Origin: Nepenthes gracilis | Taxonomy: Eukaryota; Streptophyta; Magnoliopsida; Caryophyllales; Nepenthaceae | Length of the DNA: 64,000 bases | NCBI GenBank assembly: GCA_033239525.1 | Contig: BSYO01000035.1 | Location: 4,748,627-4,812,626, forward strand | Reading direction: 5' to 3' | In this document: piece after piece, positions 50,501 through 56,239 of the stretch | How the letters are laid out: each line of letters opens with the position of its first letter | Position numbering within the stretch: the stretch's first letter is position 1 | Position numbers and translations under genes: made by a program | Notes under the pieces: generated by a model | What the model saw: only the letters and a program-made list of their open reading frames with translations | Told to the model about the DNA's origin: nothing | Database searches by the model: none

Positions 50501-51203
50501 GAAAGGAAAATAAACAGTATAATTTTTTCTGTTCTATTTTATTTTTCGTCATGGACTCACAGCTTAACTGTGAATGTTGCTTTGTATAGATGATGTGGCG
50601 ATTGGTTCGTTCTTCATGGGTGCTGCATATTAGCTGTGATAAGCGGAGGGTTGCACCAATTGCTGTACTTCTCTCTTCTGTCTTGCATGCATCTGTTTTC
50701 AGAGATGAAGGCATGCATATGGCTGACAACGCACCTGGTCCTCTTAAGTGGGTGTGTCCATTTCATTTGTCCCCAAAACTTAGTTGATTTCATTTGCGTG
50801 CATTTTCATGGTTGTAATATTAAAAAATCTCTCTTAATAATACTTTGGCATCTTTTTTCTAGTTCACTGAAAAGGTTCTTGAAGAAGGAACAAAAAGCCC
50901 TCGCACCATTCGTCTTGCAGCTCTGCATCTTACAGGGCTTTGGCTCTTAAATCCTAGGACAATAAAGTATTATATCAAAGAGTTAAAACTTCTAACGCTC
51001 TATGGTTCTGGTGAGTGAGAGCTATAGCAAATGTTCTGGACCAATAAGCATAGTTTGCAGCTTTTCTTCTTTATCTCTAAATCTGAAATTTTTCCTTTTC
51101 AGTTGCTTTTGATGAAGATTTTGAAGCTGAATTAACTGAGAATGATGATGCAAGAGCTGAAGTATCATTATTGGCAAAGAGTCCAGATCCTGAAATGACT
51201 GAG
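14308..51203 (+). CDS. TRM3: tRNA (guanosine-18)-2'-O-methyltransferase, TRM3/TARBP1-like, 5' part (21 exons; 3' end beyond window)
   Basis: Exons: 14308/14356-14532, 14647-14728, 18191-18285, 18417-18937, 19039-19249, 19435-19746, 20664-20811, 20997-21134, 22256-22337, 26469-26773, 26883-26996, 28343-28602, 42035-42205, 42307-42462, 44787-44924, 45024-45266, 45583-45710, 46127-46244, 50590-50751, 50863-51010, 51103-51203. From 14356 they sum to 3810 nt, 1270 codons with no stop, and all junctions are GT-AG and phase-compatible. The product is the long helical (HEAT/ARM-like) N-terminal region of the plant SpoU-family protein. Family-typical blocks are FGPxERRDAY-like ([11 protein letters not shown]), [23 protein letters not shown] and [15 protein letters not shown]. 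The family 2'-O-methylates G18 in the D-loop of tRNA using SAM. Its catalytic SPOUT domain is C-terminal and is absent here, so about a third of the usual ~1,800-aa protein lies beyond 64000. Identity rests on recalled homology. Confidence 0.8.
14647..14728 (+). CDS. TRM3: TRM3-like exon 2
   Basis: Encodes [20 protein letters not shown] then CHLLRKSG. The acceptor is TTGCTGAG|GAC; an alternative phase-0 acceptor, GATAGAG|TAT upstream, cannot be excluded. The donor is TCTG|GTTAGT, phase 1. Confidence 0.7.
14729..18190 (+). other. TRM3-like intron 2
   Basis: A 3.46-kb intron largely built of the 1.31-kb tandem duplication at 15427-18046. No coding sequence was recognised. A CAG at 14789-14791 (TTGCAG) opens a frame that soon stops in every phase, so I do not take it as an exon. 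Confidence 0.8.
15427..18046. repeat. Tandem direct duplication, two 1.31-kb units, inside intron 2
   Basis: Unit 1 is 15427-16735 and unit 2 is 16736-18046, each starting ACATATAAACTTTTGTGATA. A leftover ACATATAAGCTTTT at 18047-18060 closes the array. My eye count is about 30 differences per unit, mostly transitions, so roughly 97-98% identity. One cluster (near 16110 versus 17425) differs more. The unit has no open frame of note; it is a recent local duplication of intron DNA. Confidence 0.92.
18191..18285 (+). CDS. TRM3: TRM3-like exon 3
   Basis: CTGCAG|GAGTTGG joins phase 1 to give [20 protein letters not shown], then [13 protein letters not shown]. The donor is GAG|GTAAAA, phase 0. Confidence 0.85.
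18417..18937 (+). CDS. TRM3: TRM3-like exon 4
   Basis: Acceptor GATTAG|ATC, phase 0; donor TCTAG|GTACCC, phase 2. The largest exon: [20 protein letters not shown], then [17 protein letters not shown], then [18 protein letters not shown], ending HGISR. An earlier GT in the GTCTGTGTGTG run was rejected because the next exon needs phase 2 after the conserved ISR. Confidence 0.85.
19039..19249 (+). CDS. TRM3: TRM3-like exon 5
   Basis: TTTTCAG|GAATGG. Encodes [20 protein letters not shown] then [18 protein letters not shown] and [18 protein letters not shown]. Donor TTG|GTATAG, phase 0. Confidence 0.9.
19435..19746 (+). CDS. TRM3: TRM3-like exon 6
   Basis: TTCAG|GTAGAT. Encodes [19 protein letters not shown], a basic stretch, [16 protein letters not shown], and [20 protein letters not shown]. 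Donor CACCAG|GTTTAT, phase 0. Confidence 0.92.
19926..19968 (-). mobile_element. Au-SINE-like 3' tail fragment
   Basis: On the minus strand, GTGGAAGCCTCATGCACCGG followed by GATTCCC resembles the 3' end of plant Au SINEs (GGGAGCCT..TGCACCGGG). Only the tail is seen; the tRNA-like head was not found. It lies within intron 6 (19747-20663), where nothing else was recognised. Confidence 0.35.
20664..20811 (+). CDS. TRM3: TRM3-like exon 7
   Basis: GGTTGCAG|TTGCTG. Encodes a leucine run, then [18 protein letters not shown]. Donor CAAG|GTAGGG, phase 1. The block [12 protein letters not shown] is family-typical. Confidence 0.88.
20997..21134 (+). CDS. TRM3: TRM3-like exon 8
   Basis: ATTGCAG|TTAGATG completes V and gives [13 protein letters not shown], then [20 protein letters not shown]. 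Donor TTTG|GTTTGT, phase 1. Confidence 0.9.
21135..22255 (+). other. TRM3-like intron 8, nothing recognised
   Basis: A 1.1-kb AT-rich intron. No open frame with family features, no RNA gene, no repeat termini seen. Confidence 0.6.
22256..22337 (+). CDS. TRM3: TRM3-like exon 9
   Basis: TTGTAG|GGCTGAAAGG gives [20 protein letters not shown] then YCSLLSRR. Donor AGAAG|GTATGC, phase 2. Confidence 0.88.
23170..23660 (+). pseudogene. RTE-type LINE relic (end of RT and C-terminal region)
   Basis: In shifting plus frames the sequence reads [10 protein letters not shown] near 23173 (RT catalytic-region pattern DDIVLID-like), then WFGHL-like at about 23420, a degenerate GRPKK-like stretch near 23500 and VADFAQ near 23600. 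The order matches the 3' part of plant RTE-clade non-LTR retrotransposons. Stops and frameshifts are frequent, and the intervening coding DNA is missing, so this is a dead 3' fragment. Some of the motif assignments are faint. Confidence 0.55.
24845..24998 (+). mobile_element. Au-like SINE
   Basis: Ordered Au-SINE features are visible: TGTGTGACCTTATCATCACG, then a decayed B-box region GGATCCAAATTGTGAAAACG followed by GTCTCTTGCATAA, then AATAGATTCAAAAG, GACCCTTCCAAAGACCG, and the tail TAGTGGGAGCTTCGTGC then GGCTGCCCTTTTT. The element is nearly full-length and sense-oriented to the host gene. Recognition is from recalled family consensus. Confidence 0.8.
25015..25085 (+). mobile_element. tRNA-derived SINE-like fragment with A and B boxes
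   Basis: TGGCCTAGTGG at 25021-25031 fits the RNA polymerase III A-box consensus exactly, and GAGTTTAAACCC at 25063-25074 fits a decayed B box about 40 bp downstream. The text between them does not fold into a recognised tRNA, so a SINE head is more likely than a tRNA gene. Confidence 0.45.
26469..26773 (+). CDS. TRM3: TRM3-like exon 10
   Basis: TTTGCAG|GAAACGC. Encodes [20 protein letters not shown] then [12 protein letters not shown], a variable linker, and [20 protein letters not shown]. Donor CAGAG|GTCTTG, phase 1. Confidence 0.9.
26883..26996 (+). CDS. TRM3: TRM3-like exon 11
   Basis: CTACCAG|TTTGTG completes [21 protein letters not shown] then [19 protein letters not shown]. Donor GGTG|GTATGT, phase 1. 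Confidence 0.9.
26997..28342 (+). other. TRM3-like intron 11, no element identified
   Basis: A 1.35-kb intron. On the minus strand at about 27338-27352 a GGGTTCGAGTCTCACC string resembles a polymerase III B box, but no A box or SINE body was found. Nothing else recognised. Confidence 0.5.
28343..28602 (+). CDS. TRM3: TRM3-like exon 12
   Basis: TTTGTAG|GTCCTTT. Encodes [20 protein letters not shown], then [20 protein letters not shown] and [10 protein letters not shown]. Donor ATG|GTAATT, phase 0. Confidence 0.88.
29008..29421 (-). repeat. Outer gypsy 3' LTR (left copy)
   Basis: Shares CGCATCCGTT/ACATCCGTT, ATTGAGGTCAATC and TAATATGCATTGAAAGT blocks with 41387-41833, starts TGTCGC and ends CTAACA. 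About 30 bp shorter than its partner because of an indel near 29170. Confidence 0.88.
29563..29965 (+). repeat. Inner gypsy 5' LTR
   Basis: A 403-bp direct repeat partner of 36290-36690. Its 3' half is pyrimidine-rich, with CCCTATACTCTAATTTTTGG and the TGAATGAATGAATATTTTG string shared with the other copy. CTTTATAAAGACC could be the LTR TATA region. Confidence 0.92.
29990..31500 (+). other. Long leader of inner gypsy with a GC-richer, proline/histidine-coding patch
   Basis: Between the PBS and gag lies about 1.5 kb. The section 30000-31000 is much richer in C and G than the rest of the element, with CCACCATC and TCGTCGTC runs, two poly-A stretches and a 133-codon frame at 30257-30658. It resembles the 5' UTR plus start of a host gene more than retrotransposon sequence, but I cannot identify it. 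Confidence 0.4.
31540..32530 (+). pseudogene. Inner gypsy gag remnant with CCHC zinc knuckle
   Basis: Frames at 31540, 31649, 31879 and 32132 together cover a gag protein: an N-terminal coiled stretch, [20 protein letters not shown], then [16 protein letters not shown] and a CX2CX4HX4C knuckle ([14 protein letters not shown]) at 32426-32467. In-frame stops at about 32119 and frame changes show that it is inactive. Confidence 0.85.
32678..36110 (+). pseudogene. Inner gypsy pol remnant: protease, RT, RNase H, integrase, chromodomain
   Basis: Protease [10 protein letters not shown] at 32768; RT from about 33460 ([14 protein letters not shown]) with the catalytic YFDDI at 33816-33830; RNase H 34230-34620 ([28 protein letters not shown]); integrase zinc-binding and core 34790-35340 ([22 protein letters not shown]), C-terminal domain with [20 protein letters not shown] to 35700; decayed chromodomain ([20 protein letters not shown]) near 35975-36035. 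At least eight stops or frameshifts interrupt it. Confidence 0.88.
36290..36690 (+). repeat. Inner gypsy 3' LTR
   Basis: Starts TGATACGGACATC and ends CCCTACATCA. It is 401 bp and aligns along its whole length with 29563-29965. Confidence 0.92.
36691..41386 (-). pseudogene. Outer gypsy gag-pol remnant
   Basis: Minus-strand translation in several frames shows gag ([27 protein letters not shown]), RT ([16 protein letters not shown]), RNase H start ([12 protein letters not shown]) and integrase ([18 protein letters not shown]). Stops and frame changes occur every few dozen codons. The short plus-strand frames in this stretch are antisense shadows. Confidence 0.75.
41387..41833 (-). repeat. Outer gypsy 5' LTR (right copy)
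   Basis: Starts TGTATGG and ends CTAACA in plus orientation, with the PBS-like site immediately to its left at 41371-41383. This places the element on the minus strand. Confidence 0.88.
42035..42205 (+). CDS. TRM3: TRM3-like exon 13
   Basis: TTGGCAG|TTTATC. Encodes [20 protein letters not shown] then [20 protein letters not shown] and a short tail. Donor TTG|GTAATT, phase 0. Its phase matches exon 12 across the 13.4-kb intron. Confidence 0.9.
42307..42462 (+). CDS. TRM3: TRM3-like exon 14
   Basis: ATGCAG|GAGGAG. Encodes [20 protein letters not shown] then [20 protein letters not shown] and TAVLQA. Donor GCT|GTATTG, phase 0, chosen because the open frame runs on but family sequence stops there. 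Confidence 0.88.
42463..44786 (+). other. TRM3-like intron 14
   Basis: A 2.3-kb intron whose centre is the minus-strand RTE relic at 43130-44340. The rest shows no recognisable feature. Confidence 0.75.
43130..44340 (-). pseudogene. RTE-type LINE relic, minus strand
   Basis: Minus-strand frames near 44340-44090 give [14 protein letters not shown], ENQFGFMP-like ([14 protein letters not shown]) RT sequence. Near 43440-43150 they give the C-terminal pattern [10 protein letters not shown] and [13 protein letters not shown]. The RT-then-C-terminal order fits an antisense RTE element with many stops. The plus-strand short frames at 43301-44037 are antisense shadows of it. Confidence 0.65.
44787..44924 (+). 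CDS. TRM3: TRM3-like exon 15
   Basis: GAACAG|ATTACG. Encodes [20 protein letters not shown] then [20 protein letters not shown] and SE. Donor GAG|GTATGC, phase 0. Confidence 0.9.
45024..45266 (+). CDS. TRM3: TRM3-like exon 16
   Basis: GTGCAG|ACTAGT. Encodes [20 protein letters not shown], then [20 protein letters not shown] and [12 protein letters not shown]. Donor AAG|GTAAGT, phase 0. Confidence 0.92.
45583..45710 (+). CDS. TRM3: TRM3-like exon 17
   Basis: GATTTAG|TGGCTC. Encodes [20 protein letters not shown] then [16 protein letters not shown]. Donor GAAAG|GTAAAA, phase 2. Confidence 0.9.
45770..45977. mobile_element. GATATCG-rich MITE-like element in intron 17
   Basis: Begins CATGGATGAAAATAAC like the copy at 1731 and closes AATATTTTATTCCATATA. 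The interior has ATATATCGGCTGGCATCGG and AATACGAATATATATGAG. It fills half of the 416-bp intron 17 (45711-46126). No flanking duplication found. Confidence 0.45.
46127..46244 (+). CDS. TRM3: TRM3-like exon 18
   Basis: TTTGCAG|CCTCGAG completes [21 protein letters not shown] then [19 protein letters not shown]. Donor CAG|GTATGC, phase 0. Confidence 0.9.
46447..46763. mobile_element. GATATCG-rich MITE-like element with imperfect 7-bp target duplication
   Basis: Starts GTGAAATGATATATCAATCG and ends GATATTTTCATCGATGG. It is flanked by TAGAGTC (46440-46446) and TAGAGAC (46764-46770), six of seven bases matching. The interior includes GTATCGATAATATATCGGAC and a poly-C run near 46680. Confidence 0.5.
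46831..46906. repeat. Tandem duplication, 38-bp period
   Basis: TATATCATTTTTTCCATAAT followed by GGAATAAAATCCATTA occurs twice in succession, almost identical. Confidence 0.85.
47335..47480. mobile_element. GATATCG-rich segment, possible MITE-like copy
   Basis: Contains ATGAAATACATGCCG, TATGTATGTATCGGG, AGATATATAGGCTGATATTT and CAATATATCTGATATGG, followed by a poly-C run as in the copy at 46447. Ends are not clear. Confidence 0.35.
47916..48007 (+). pseudogene. Ty3/gypsy reverse transcriptase relic, left half
   Basis: Reads [17 protein letters not shown], stop, NHYKACSKDF, a clear RT fragment of the [13 protein letters not shown] type. It breaks off exactly where the element at 48008 begins. 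The matching continuation is at 50113. Confidence 0.75.
48008..50112 (-). mobile_element. Solo-LTR-like element, family A copy 2, inserted in an RT relic
   Basis: Left end TGCCACGACCCAGAAAC and right end ATCTAGAATATTACA in plus orientation, so read on the minus strand it runs TGTAATATTCTAGA... to ...GGGTCGTGGCA. The T-run on both sides (before 48008 and after 50112) would fit a target duplication but is too simple to prove it. It shares block order with 9937-12035. The GC-rich part at 49590-49800 opens frames on the minus strand that I do not consider genes. Confidence 0.55.
50113..50200 (+). pseudogene. Ty3/gypsy reverse transcriptase relic, right half
   Basis: Reads [16 protein letters not shown], matching the (PLPHID)LLVDNT block that normally follows the SPKDDF block ending at 48007. 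The two halves are therefore one relic split by the insertion. Beyond about 50200 similarity fades. Confidence 0.65.
50590..50751 (+). CDS. TRM3: TRM3-like exon 19
   Basis: TTGTATAG|ATGATG. Encodes [20 protein letters not shown] then [20 protein letters not shown] and NAPGPLKW. Donor TGG|GTGTGT, phase 0. Confidence 0.92.
50863..51010 (+). CDS. TRM3: TRM3-like exon 20
   Basis: TTTCTAG|TTCACT. Encodes [20 protein letters not shown] then [20 protein letters not shown] and LKLLTLYGS. The most strongly family-specific exon. Donor TCTG|GTGAGT, phase 1. Confidence 0.95.
51103..51203 (+). CDS. TRM3: TRM3-like exon 21 (last exon found)
   Basis: TTTTCAG|TTGCTT completes [21 protein letters not shown] then [13 protein letters not shown]. 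Donor GAG|GTACAT, phase 0. The exon expected next in the family was not found up to 64000. Confidence 0.92.
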
Positions 51204-52789
51204 GTACATTATATACTGTATAGTCTAATTGGAAGAAATGTGCTTATTGTATCATTGCGCATGGTCTATCTGTGGTTATTATGTGATTTAGTGTGGTTGA
51301 TTGTGTCATTTAAACTGAAGTTGTTTATTTTCCTCCCTTATTAATCCCTTTACTACTACTGCAGGGCAATAGGTATTGTTACTTTTTTCAGGCTGGATTC
51401 TTGGTTCTGTTGCTTGTGCAGCATGCCGTGGCTTTTGAATGGAAATTTATGCAATATAGATTATGGCAAAGCTGATTATGCTCTTCTATGGCTATAATTT
51501 GCTCTCTATTTGACTTAGGTTTGGGTTTGAGGGTGAAGTATGATGCCTTTGAACAATTTTGGAGCCATGAATTTCATAGAAATCTAGCAAATCTTTGGAG
51601 GAGGGTTGAAAGCACAAATTCCTAGAGTGAGAATATAGGGCGGTTGTATATATGAGACTAATTTCAGTGACTTTTTGTCATGTTGAGCTGAAAATATTGA
51701 GTCAAAAGAGTTCGATCCCTTGAAGAACCTGTTGGCTATTAGGATGGAAATTTATAATGACCAATAGACTTATTGAAACATTTTTTTTAGTCTGAGACAA
51801 TTTATTTTGTATCAGACTATAGATATTTCATTGGTAATGGAAAGACCAAAGTAATCTAAAAAGATACAAAGAAAATTCTAATAAGAAGAATTTTAATGAA
51901 TTGATTACAAGACCTCAAAAGATGACCAAAAAAGAGAGAATTTAGTAAAAATACTAAATATTGCATTGTGATGAGGGAAGGATAATTAGAAAAGAAATAA
52001 TTGATTAAAAATTAATTCACAACAAGAGAAGGAAGATATATAGAGTAAGCTTCACTGAACATATATTGATAAAATTGGATAACCTGCCCCTTTTAGAAGC
52101 TATTACCAGAATAATAATACAAGATGACAACCACTCAAAATTAAAAACCTAACAGTACTCCAACTCAAATAAATACATCTTCCAAAATGAAATAAGACAA
52201 CTTTCCAAATAAAAGCACATTGAAAGTAGAATTGGTATTGTTCTAAGGAGGAAGTTCAATTTTGTTAGCATTATCATTGATTTTCTTAAGAATTAGGAAA
52301 GGACCAATTTCATTTCCTCTACTTCGTTGAAGTGCCAGAAGAAAGCCACTCTTTCTTTAGGAAAAACCCATACAAGATTTCCTTATTTTAAAACTTTGTC
52401 GGTGAGCATTGGCAGCCTTCTTAGATTTCACATTGCTTTATTTAAGTTTCTTTCGCTTGATGAATCTTGGCTATTGATGACACAAGATCTCCACCCTTTT
52501 TGACAAAGATGAATTTGGCATAGGAGCAAGATCAAAATAATGCAGTGGTGGTTTCTCATATAAAACTACAGAGGGACTCATCATAGGTAGGGCAATTCAC
52601 CACATAATTATGAGACAAATCTTCTTGTGGGAGAGCTAAGCCCCATTGCTTAGGCCCTTCTTCGAACAATGGTCTCAGTAAATTTCCTGAAGTCCTATTC
52701 ACCACTTTAGTTTTTCCATCCATTTAAGGATGATAAACACTACTAACACAAGCTAGTGTCAATTCATCCATAATTATCTCCAAAAATGA

Positions 52790-53114
52790 CTAAGAAACTT
52801 GGTATTCTATCAAAGACAATGGTTTTAGGGTGCTATGAAGTTTCACAACTCCCTTAAAATAAAGATTTGCAATATATGAGGCATCCATTGTTTTATTGCA
52901 AGGAATAAAACCATCTAGAGAAAAGGTTAACCACAACAAAGATGGAATCATTACTCTTTTGGATTCTAAGTGGGCCAACCACAAAATCCATGCTACCATC
53001 TTCCCATGGAAATATGGGAATAGGAAGTGGAAAGAAAGCATTAGTTGTTTGAGTTTGAGCTTTGCAAGTCTGGCAAACTTTGCATCTTTTCACGAGCTGG
53101 ACTGAAAAATACAT
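52790..53114 (-). pseudogene. Gypsy integrase core remnant
   Basis: Minus-strand frames give VKRCKVCQTCKAQTQTTNAF (second zinc-pair CxxC) and PWEDGSMDFVVGPL, DSIFVVVNLFSR, then a shift into FIPCNKTMDASYIANLYFKG. The order matches gypsy integrase; the frameshift shows decay. Confidence 0.8.
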
Positions 53115-54310
53115 GGTTTAGACCCACGGACACCTAGAGGAGGGGTGAATAGGTGTCCTAAAGTAAAATTCAAAATTTTAACAAAATATTAAATACAAAC
53201 CAAATACATATAAATAATTTGTAGATCTAGATAATATTGAATATACATTGTTAACAAAAATAAATAGCAAAATGAGATGAACACAAAATTTTGATGACAA
53301 AGGGAAACTCGTAACGAGATGTTCCGAAAAAACCCTTTGAGTTATTAGTCGCCAAGTAAAAGATTTACTACGATGAGAAGGATCAACATTTAGACCGAAC
53401 CACAAATACATTATCCTAGCCATTGACTCTACACTATTGACCATCTAAGACCCTATTTAGATCTACATCACAGTAATTATTTTGGAATTCCTGGTTTCTC
53501 CATAAATCTATTACCGATGAATGTCTTCATAGAATTTTTTGTAATGTGGATCTTATTATCTTCCAACAAGACTTGATTCTCCACACAATAAAAAAAAACT
53601 CAATTTGAGGAGGAAATAAAAACAAATTTACTATGATTCAACTCGGATATAAGTACTTGACCTTTAAAAATTGTGTTTCATTATGTAAAAATTCTTTCAC
53701 TCTTTACAAACTGAGTCAACCTCCTTGGGTCTACATATGTCTCTTTCCTCCATTTGTTTTAAGAGCTCAAAAATTGGTCTCAACCTTTAGGCAACAACAA
53801 TTCAAAATTTTAGCAGTGGAACTAATATTGTCTCACTTAAGCACCAATCTTGCGGTTAGCTAGCGTTGAGCTATTGAAAGTGAAATAGCCGTCTTTAGCT
53901 TAAGTGCTCAACTGGTGGTCCACAAGTGGTGTGTTGTTGAAAGTGAATTTATGCCCGGTGGCTAGCGCAAGCATGTTGCGGTCTTCAAGCAAAGTGCTAT
54001 TAGAATTGAATTTACATCCAACTGTTTGAGCGATCATCTAGCGGATTGCAAATGGAGCTGCTTTGTTCTCCTGCAAATTAATCAGACAACTTGCGGCAAA
54101 CTAGCAATATGAATATGGAATTGAAACAATATCTGTTGTATAAATGGTCCCTTCTACTTAACACCAATGGCTTATTTCTCACCAATGAATTGAAAGTTAG
54201 AAATCAAGTAGTGTCATGGAATATGTCAAGCAAAGAAGATTTAACATGGATCACACCTAAAAAATTGCATCATTGAATTAAAAGTTAGAAATTAAATTGA
54301 GTCATGGAAC
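53115..54310. mobile_element. Insertion splitting the gypsy integrase, unidentified repeat
   Basis: It begins near GGTTTAGACCCACGGACACC and TAGAGGAGGGGTGAATAGG, a string I associate with a common plant repeat. Integrase sequence resumes on the right at about 54310 (KEKYFWSTIFPDVVHV on the minus strand). No RT or transposase was recognised inside. The right boundary overlaps the 88-bp duplication. Confidence 0.45.
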
Positions 54311-54362
54311 ATTCCGAGCAAAGAAGATCCAACATGGACCACATCTGGGAAAATGGTAGACC
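54187..54362. repeat. Tandem duplication, 88-bp period
   Basis: GAATTGAAAGTTAGAAATCA at 54187 and GAATTAAAAGTTAGAAATTA at 54275 begin two copies that both contain CATGGAA, GCAAAGAAGAT and ACATGGA. It spans the right edge of the insertion, so it may mark how the insertion formed. Confidence 0.75.
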
Positions 54363-54399
54363 AAAAGTACTTTTCTTTTACCAACAAGACCGTCTTGTC

Positions 54400-54604
54400 T
54401 CTTCTAAAATGTTTGCCTAAACCTCTTGAAACTCATTGACAAGCTATTCTCTAAAAGAACACTGGGAATACACAAGCAATTCCCTTTGAAGAGGAAACCT
54501 TCTTGTGGAGAATAATCTTTGTAGAACCTTTCTTTGTAAAATTTTCCAATTTCTCCGAAGTCTTTATCATTACCACACATGTGAGTGAGAGTTTTGGCCT
54601 CCAA
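54400..54604 (-). pseudogene. Gypsy integrase N-terminal (zinc-binding) remnant
   Basis: The minus frame GEIGKFYKERFYKDYSPQEG then FLFKGNCLCIPSVLLENSL fits the stretch before the HHCC zinc region of gypsy integrases. It abuts gag-like sequence on its right, marking the deletion junction near 54600. Confidence 0.75.
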
Positions 54605-55827
54605 GTGAAGATTCTTCTTTAGGAGGATAAGAGTTTTGACCCTTTAAATCTTCTTACTACCATGATAGAGCTTGGCCTCCACCTTCAATGCTAGTTGATA
54701 TGAATAATTGAGCTGGCATGTTCAATGCATCTCTACTTAGGATTTCGTAATCCGTTCTTTGCTTTCATAAGGATATTTGTGGGCCATGAGTCTTTTGAGT
54801 CTCCATTACATTTCTAGCATTTTAAGTCTTTTGAAAGAGATTGTTAAATTAAGAGAAAGTTATTGACGAAAATCCACCTGAAGGAATTTTTCATTAAGTC
54901 TAGATTTCATCTTCTCTCAATAAGTAAAAATTTGGTTTCCCTTTGCAAGGCCTGATCTCCAAAGTTCTATACCACCATGCCAAGGCATGGCCATAAAATT
55001 TTGTATTAACAAGCTTGACGTGTTGATTTTCTGGCATCTCTTTGTAATCAAAGAATTTTTCTATAGTACTAAGCCATTCAAGAAATTCTTCGGTTGATGG
55101 CAGCCATGTAACTCTGGTAAGTCAATCTTGTAAGTTTTAAAACCACAAAAAAAAAAAAAAAATCCTTTGTGAATGCCCACCTCGGTTAGCAGATGGATTT
55201 GTGTTAGTTCATCAGATGATCTTCGACTTGAACCACCTGGCCCACCTCAAAGGTTCTTGGTATTCAAGGTGTAAGTTAGTTCTTCAACTTGTCTTTGAAG
55301 TGCTTGAACTACATATTCTCTTTTATTTCTTCCCGTTCGGTTGTTTTGTCTTCCTTTGCCTCCTTCGCAACCATGGGAAGGAAGGGTAAGGGCCAAGAGC
55401 ATTAATGTAGCGTTTGATACCAAATTATGAAAGAAGGATAATTAAAAAGGAGATAATTGATGAAAGATCAATTTACAACAAGAGAAGGAAGATAGGCAAT
55501 GTGAGCTACAAGCTTCACTAAACATATACTAATAAAGTTGGATACTCTGCCCCCTTTAGAAGCCATTACTTGAGTTTTAATACAAGATGACAACCCAAAA
55601 TTAAAGCCTGACATTACTCCCTATTCGAATATTGACATCTTGCAAACAAATTAAACAAGGGAACTTCCAAAAAATTAAATAAGGCATATCTTCCCAATTC
55701 AAATAAGGACAACTTCCAAGTCATATCTTCACAAGAGAAATCCAAAACACACCATTAAAGGCGCACTAGATATTGACTATTTAATCTCAATGATTTAATA
55801 TAAACAGGTTGACATTATTTTATGGAA

Positions 55828-55907
55828 GCCTCCATGGTGAAATTGGTAGTCATGCTGCTCTTAGGAAGCAGTGCCAAAGTATCTAGGTTTGAGTCCAAGT
55901 GTCGGCT
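55828..55907 (+). pseudogene. Plastid-derived tRNA-Leu(UAG) pseudogene
   Basis: The 80-nt stretch follows plastid trnL-UAG end to end: CATGGTGAAATTGGTAG (D arm), GCTGCTCTTAGGAAGCAG (anticodon arm, anticodon UAG, stem intact) and GGTTTGAGTCC (T arm). The acceptor stem keeps five of seven pairs, and one T-stem pair is lost. TTCG to TTTG and CCGAG to CCAAG changes fit decay of methylated CpG in nuclear DNA. The length equals the plastid gene. Flanks do not obviously continue as plastid sequence. Confidence 0.75.
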
Positions 55908-56036
55908 TGAACATAGTGGATTGATCAAACGAAGAAGGCCAATTTGCCTAGAATGTTAATTTAAGATTGCTTCTGCAGAAAGGAATCAAAATATCATTCA
56001 AATAGGTTCTAATGTGAAAAAGGATGCAAGAAAAGG

Positions 56037-56233
56037 TGTTCTAAATGCCCTCCATTAAGAGTTTTTCTCATTATATAGAATATTTCTTGTCTTAATTATA
56101 GTATATTATAATTTTACACTTTTCTAAATTATAGCCCAAAATATAACAATTGTAATCAATTATAACAAATAAAAATCTTCTAATTAAGATAAATATATAT
56201 ACAATATATAAGCTAATCAATATCTAATTAACA
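56037..56233 (-). repeat. Copia 3' LTR (left copy)
   Basis: Shares AATATTTCTT, ATAACAATTGTAATCAATTA and TAAATATATATACAATAT with the right copy. Ends TTAACA. Confidence 0.88.
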
Positions 56234-56239
56234 TCCCCC

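Larger units (their letters stand above)
46245..50589 (+). other. TRM3-like intron 18
   Basis: A 4.3-kb intron holding two GATATCG-rich elements, a 38-bp tandem duplication, a gypsy RT relic and the second solo-LTR-like element. The segment 50200-50589 is AT-rich with no identified feature beyond the relic. Confidence 0.75.
51969..55751 (-). mobile_element. Internally deleted Ty3/gypsy element, minus strand, with a later insertion
   Basis: Similar LTR-like ends at 51969-52219 and 55425-55751 share GATAATT, CAACAAGAGAAGGAAGATA and AATACAAGATGACAAC blocks. PBS-like TGGTATCAAACGC (minus) lies at 55410-55422. Gag is near 55110-54880 (KNFLNGLV, EKMKSRLNEKFLQVDFRQ). The integrase zinc-binding region at 54604-54400 follows almost directly, so protease, RT and RNase H are deleted. 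The integrase core is at 53114-52893, with the C-terminal domain near 52420-52240. A block of about 1.2 kb splits the integrase. Flanking bases give only an imperfect target duplication, and the inner LTR borders are approximate. Confidence 0.75.
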
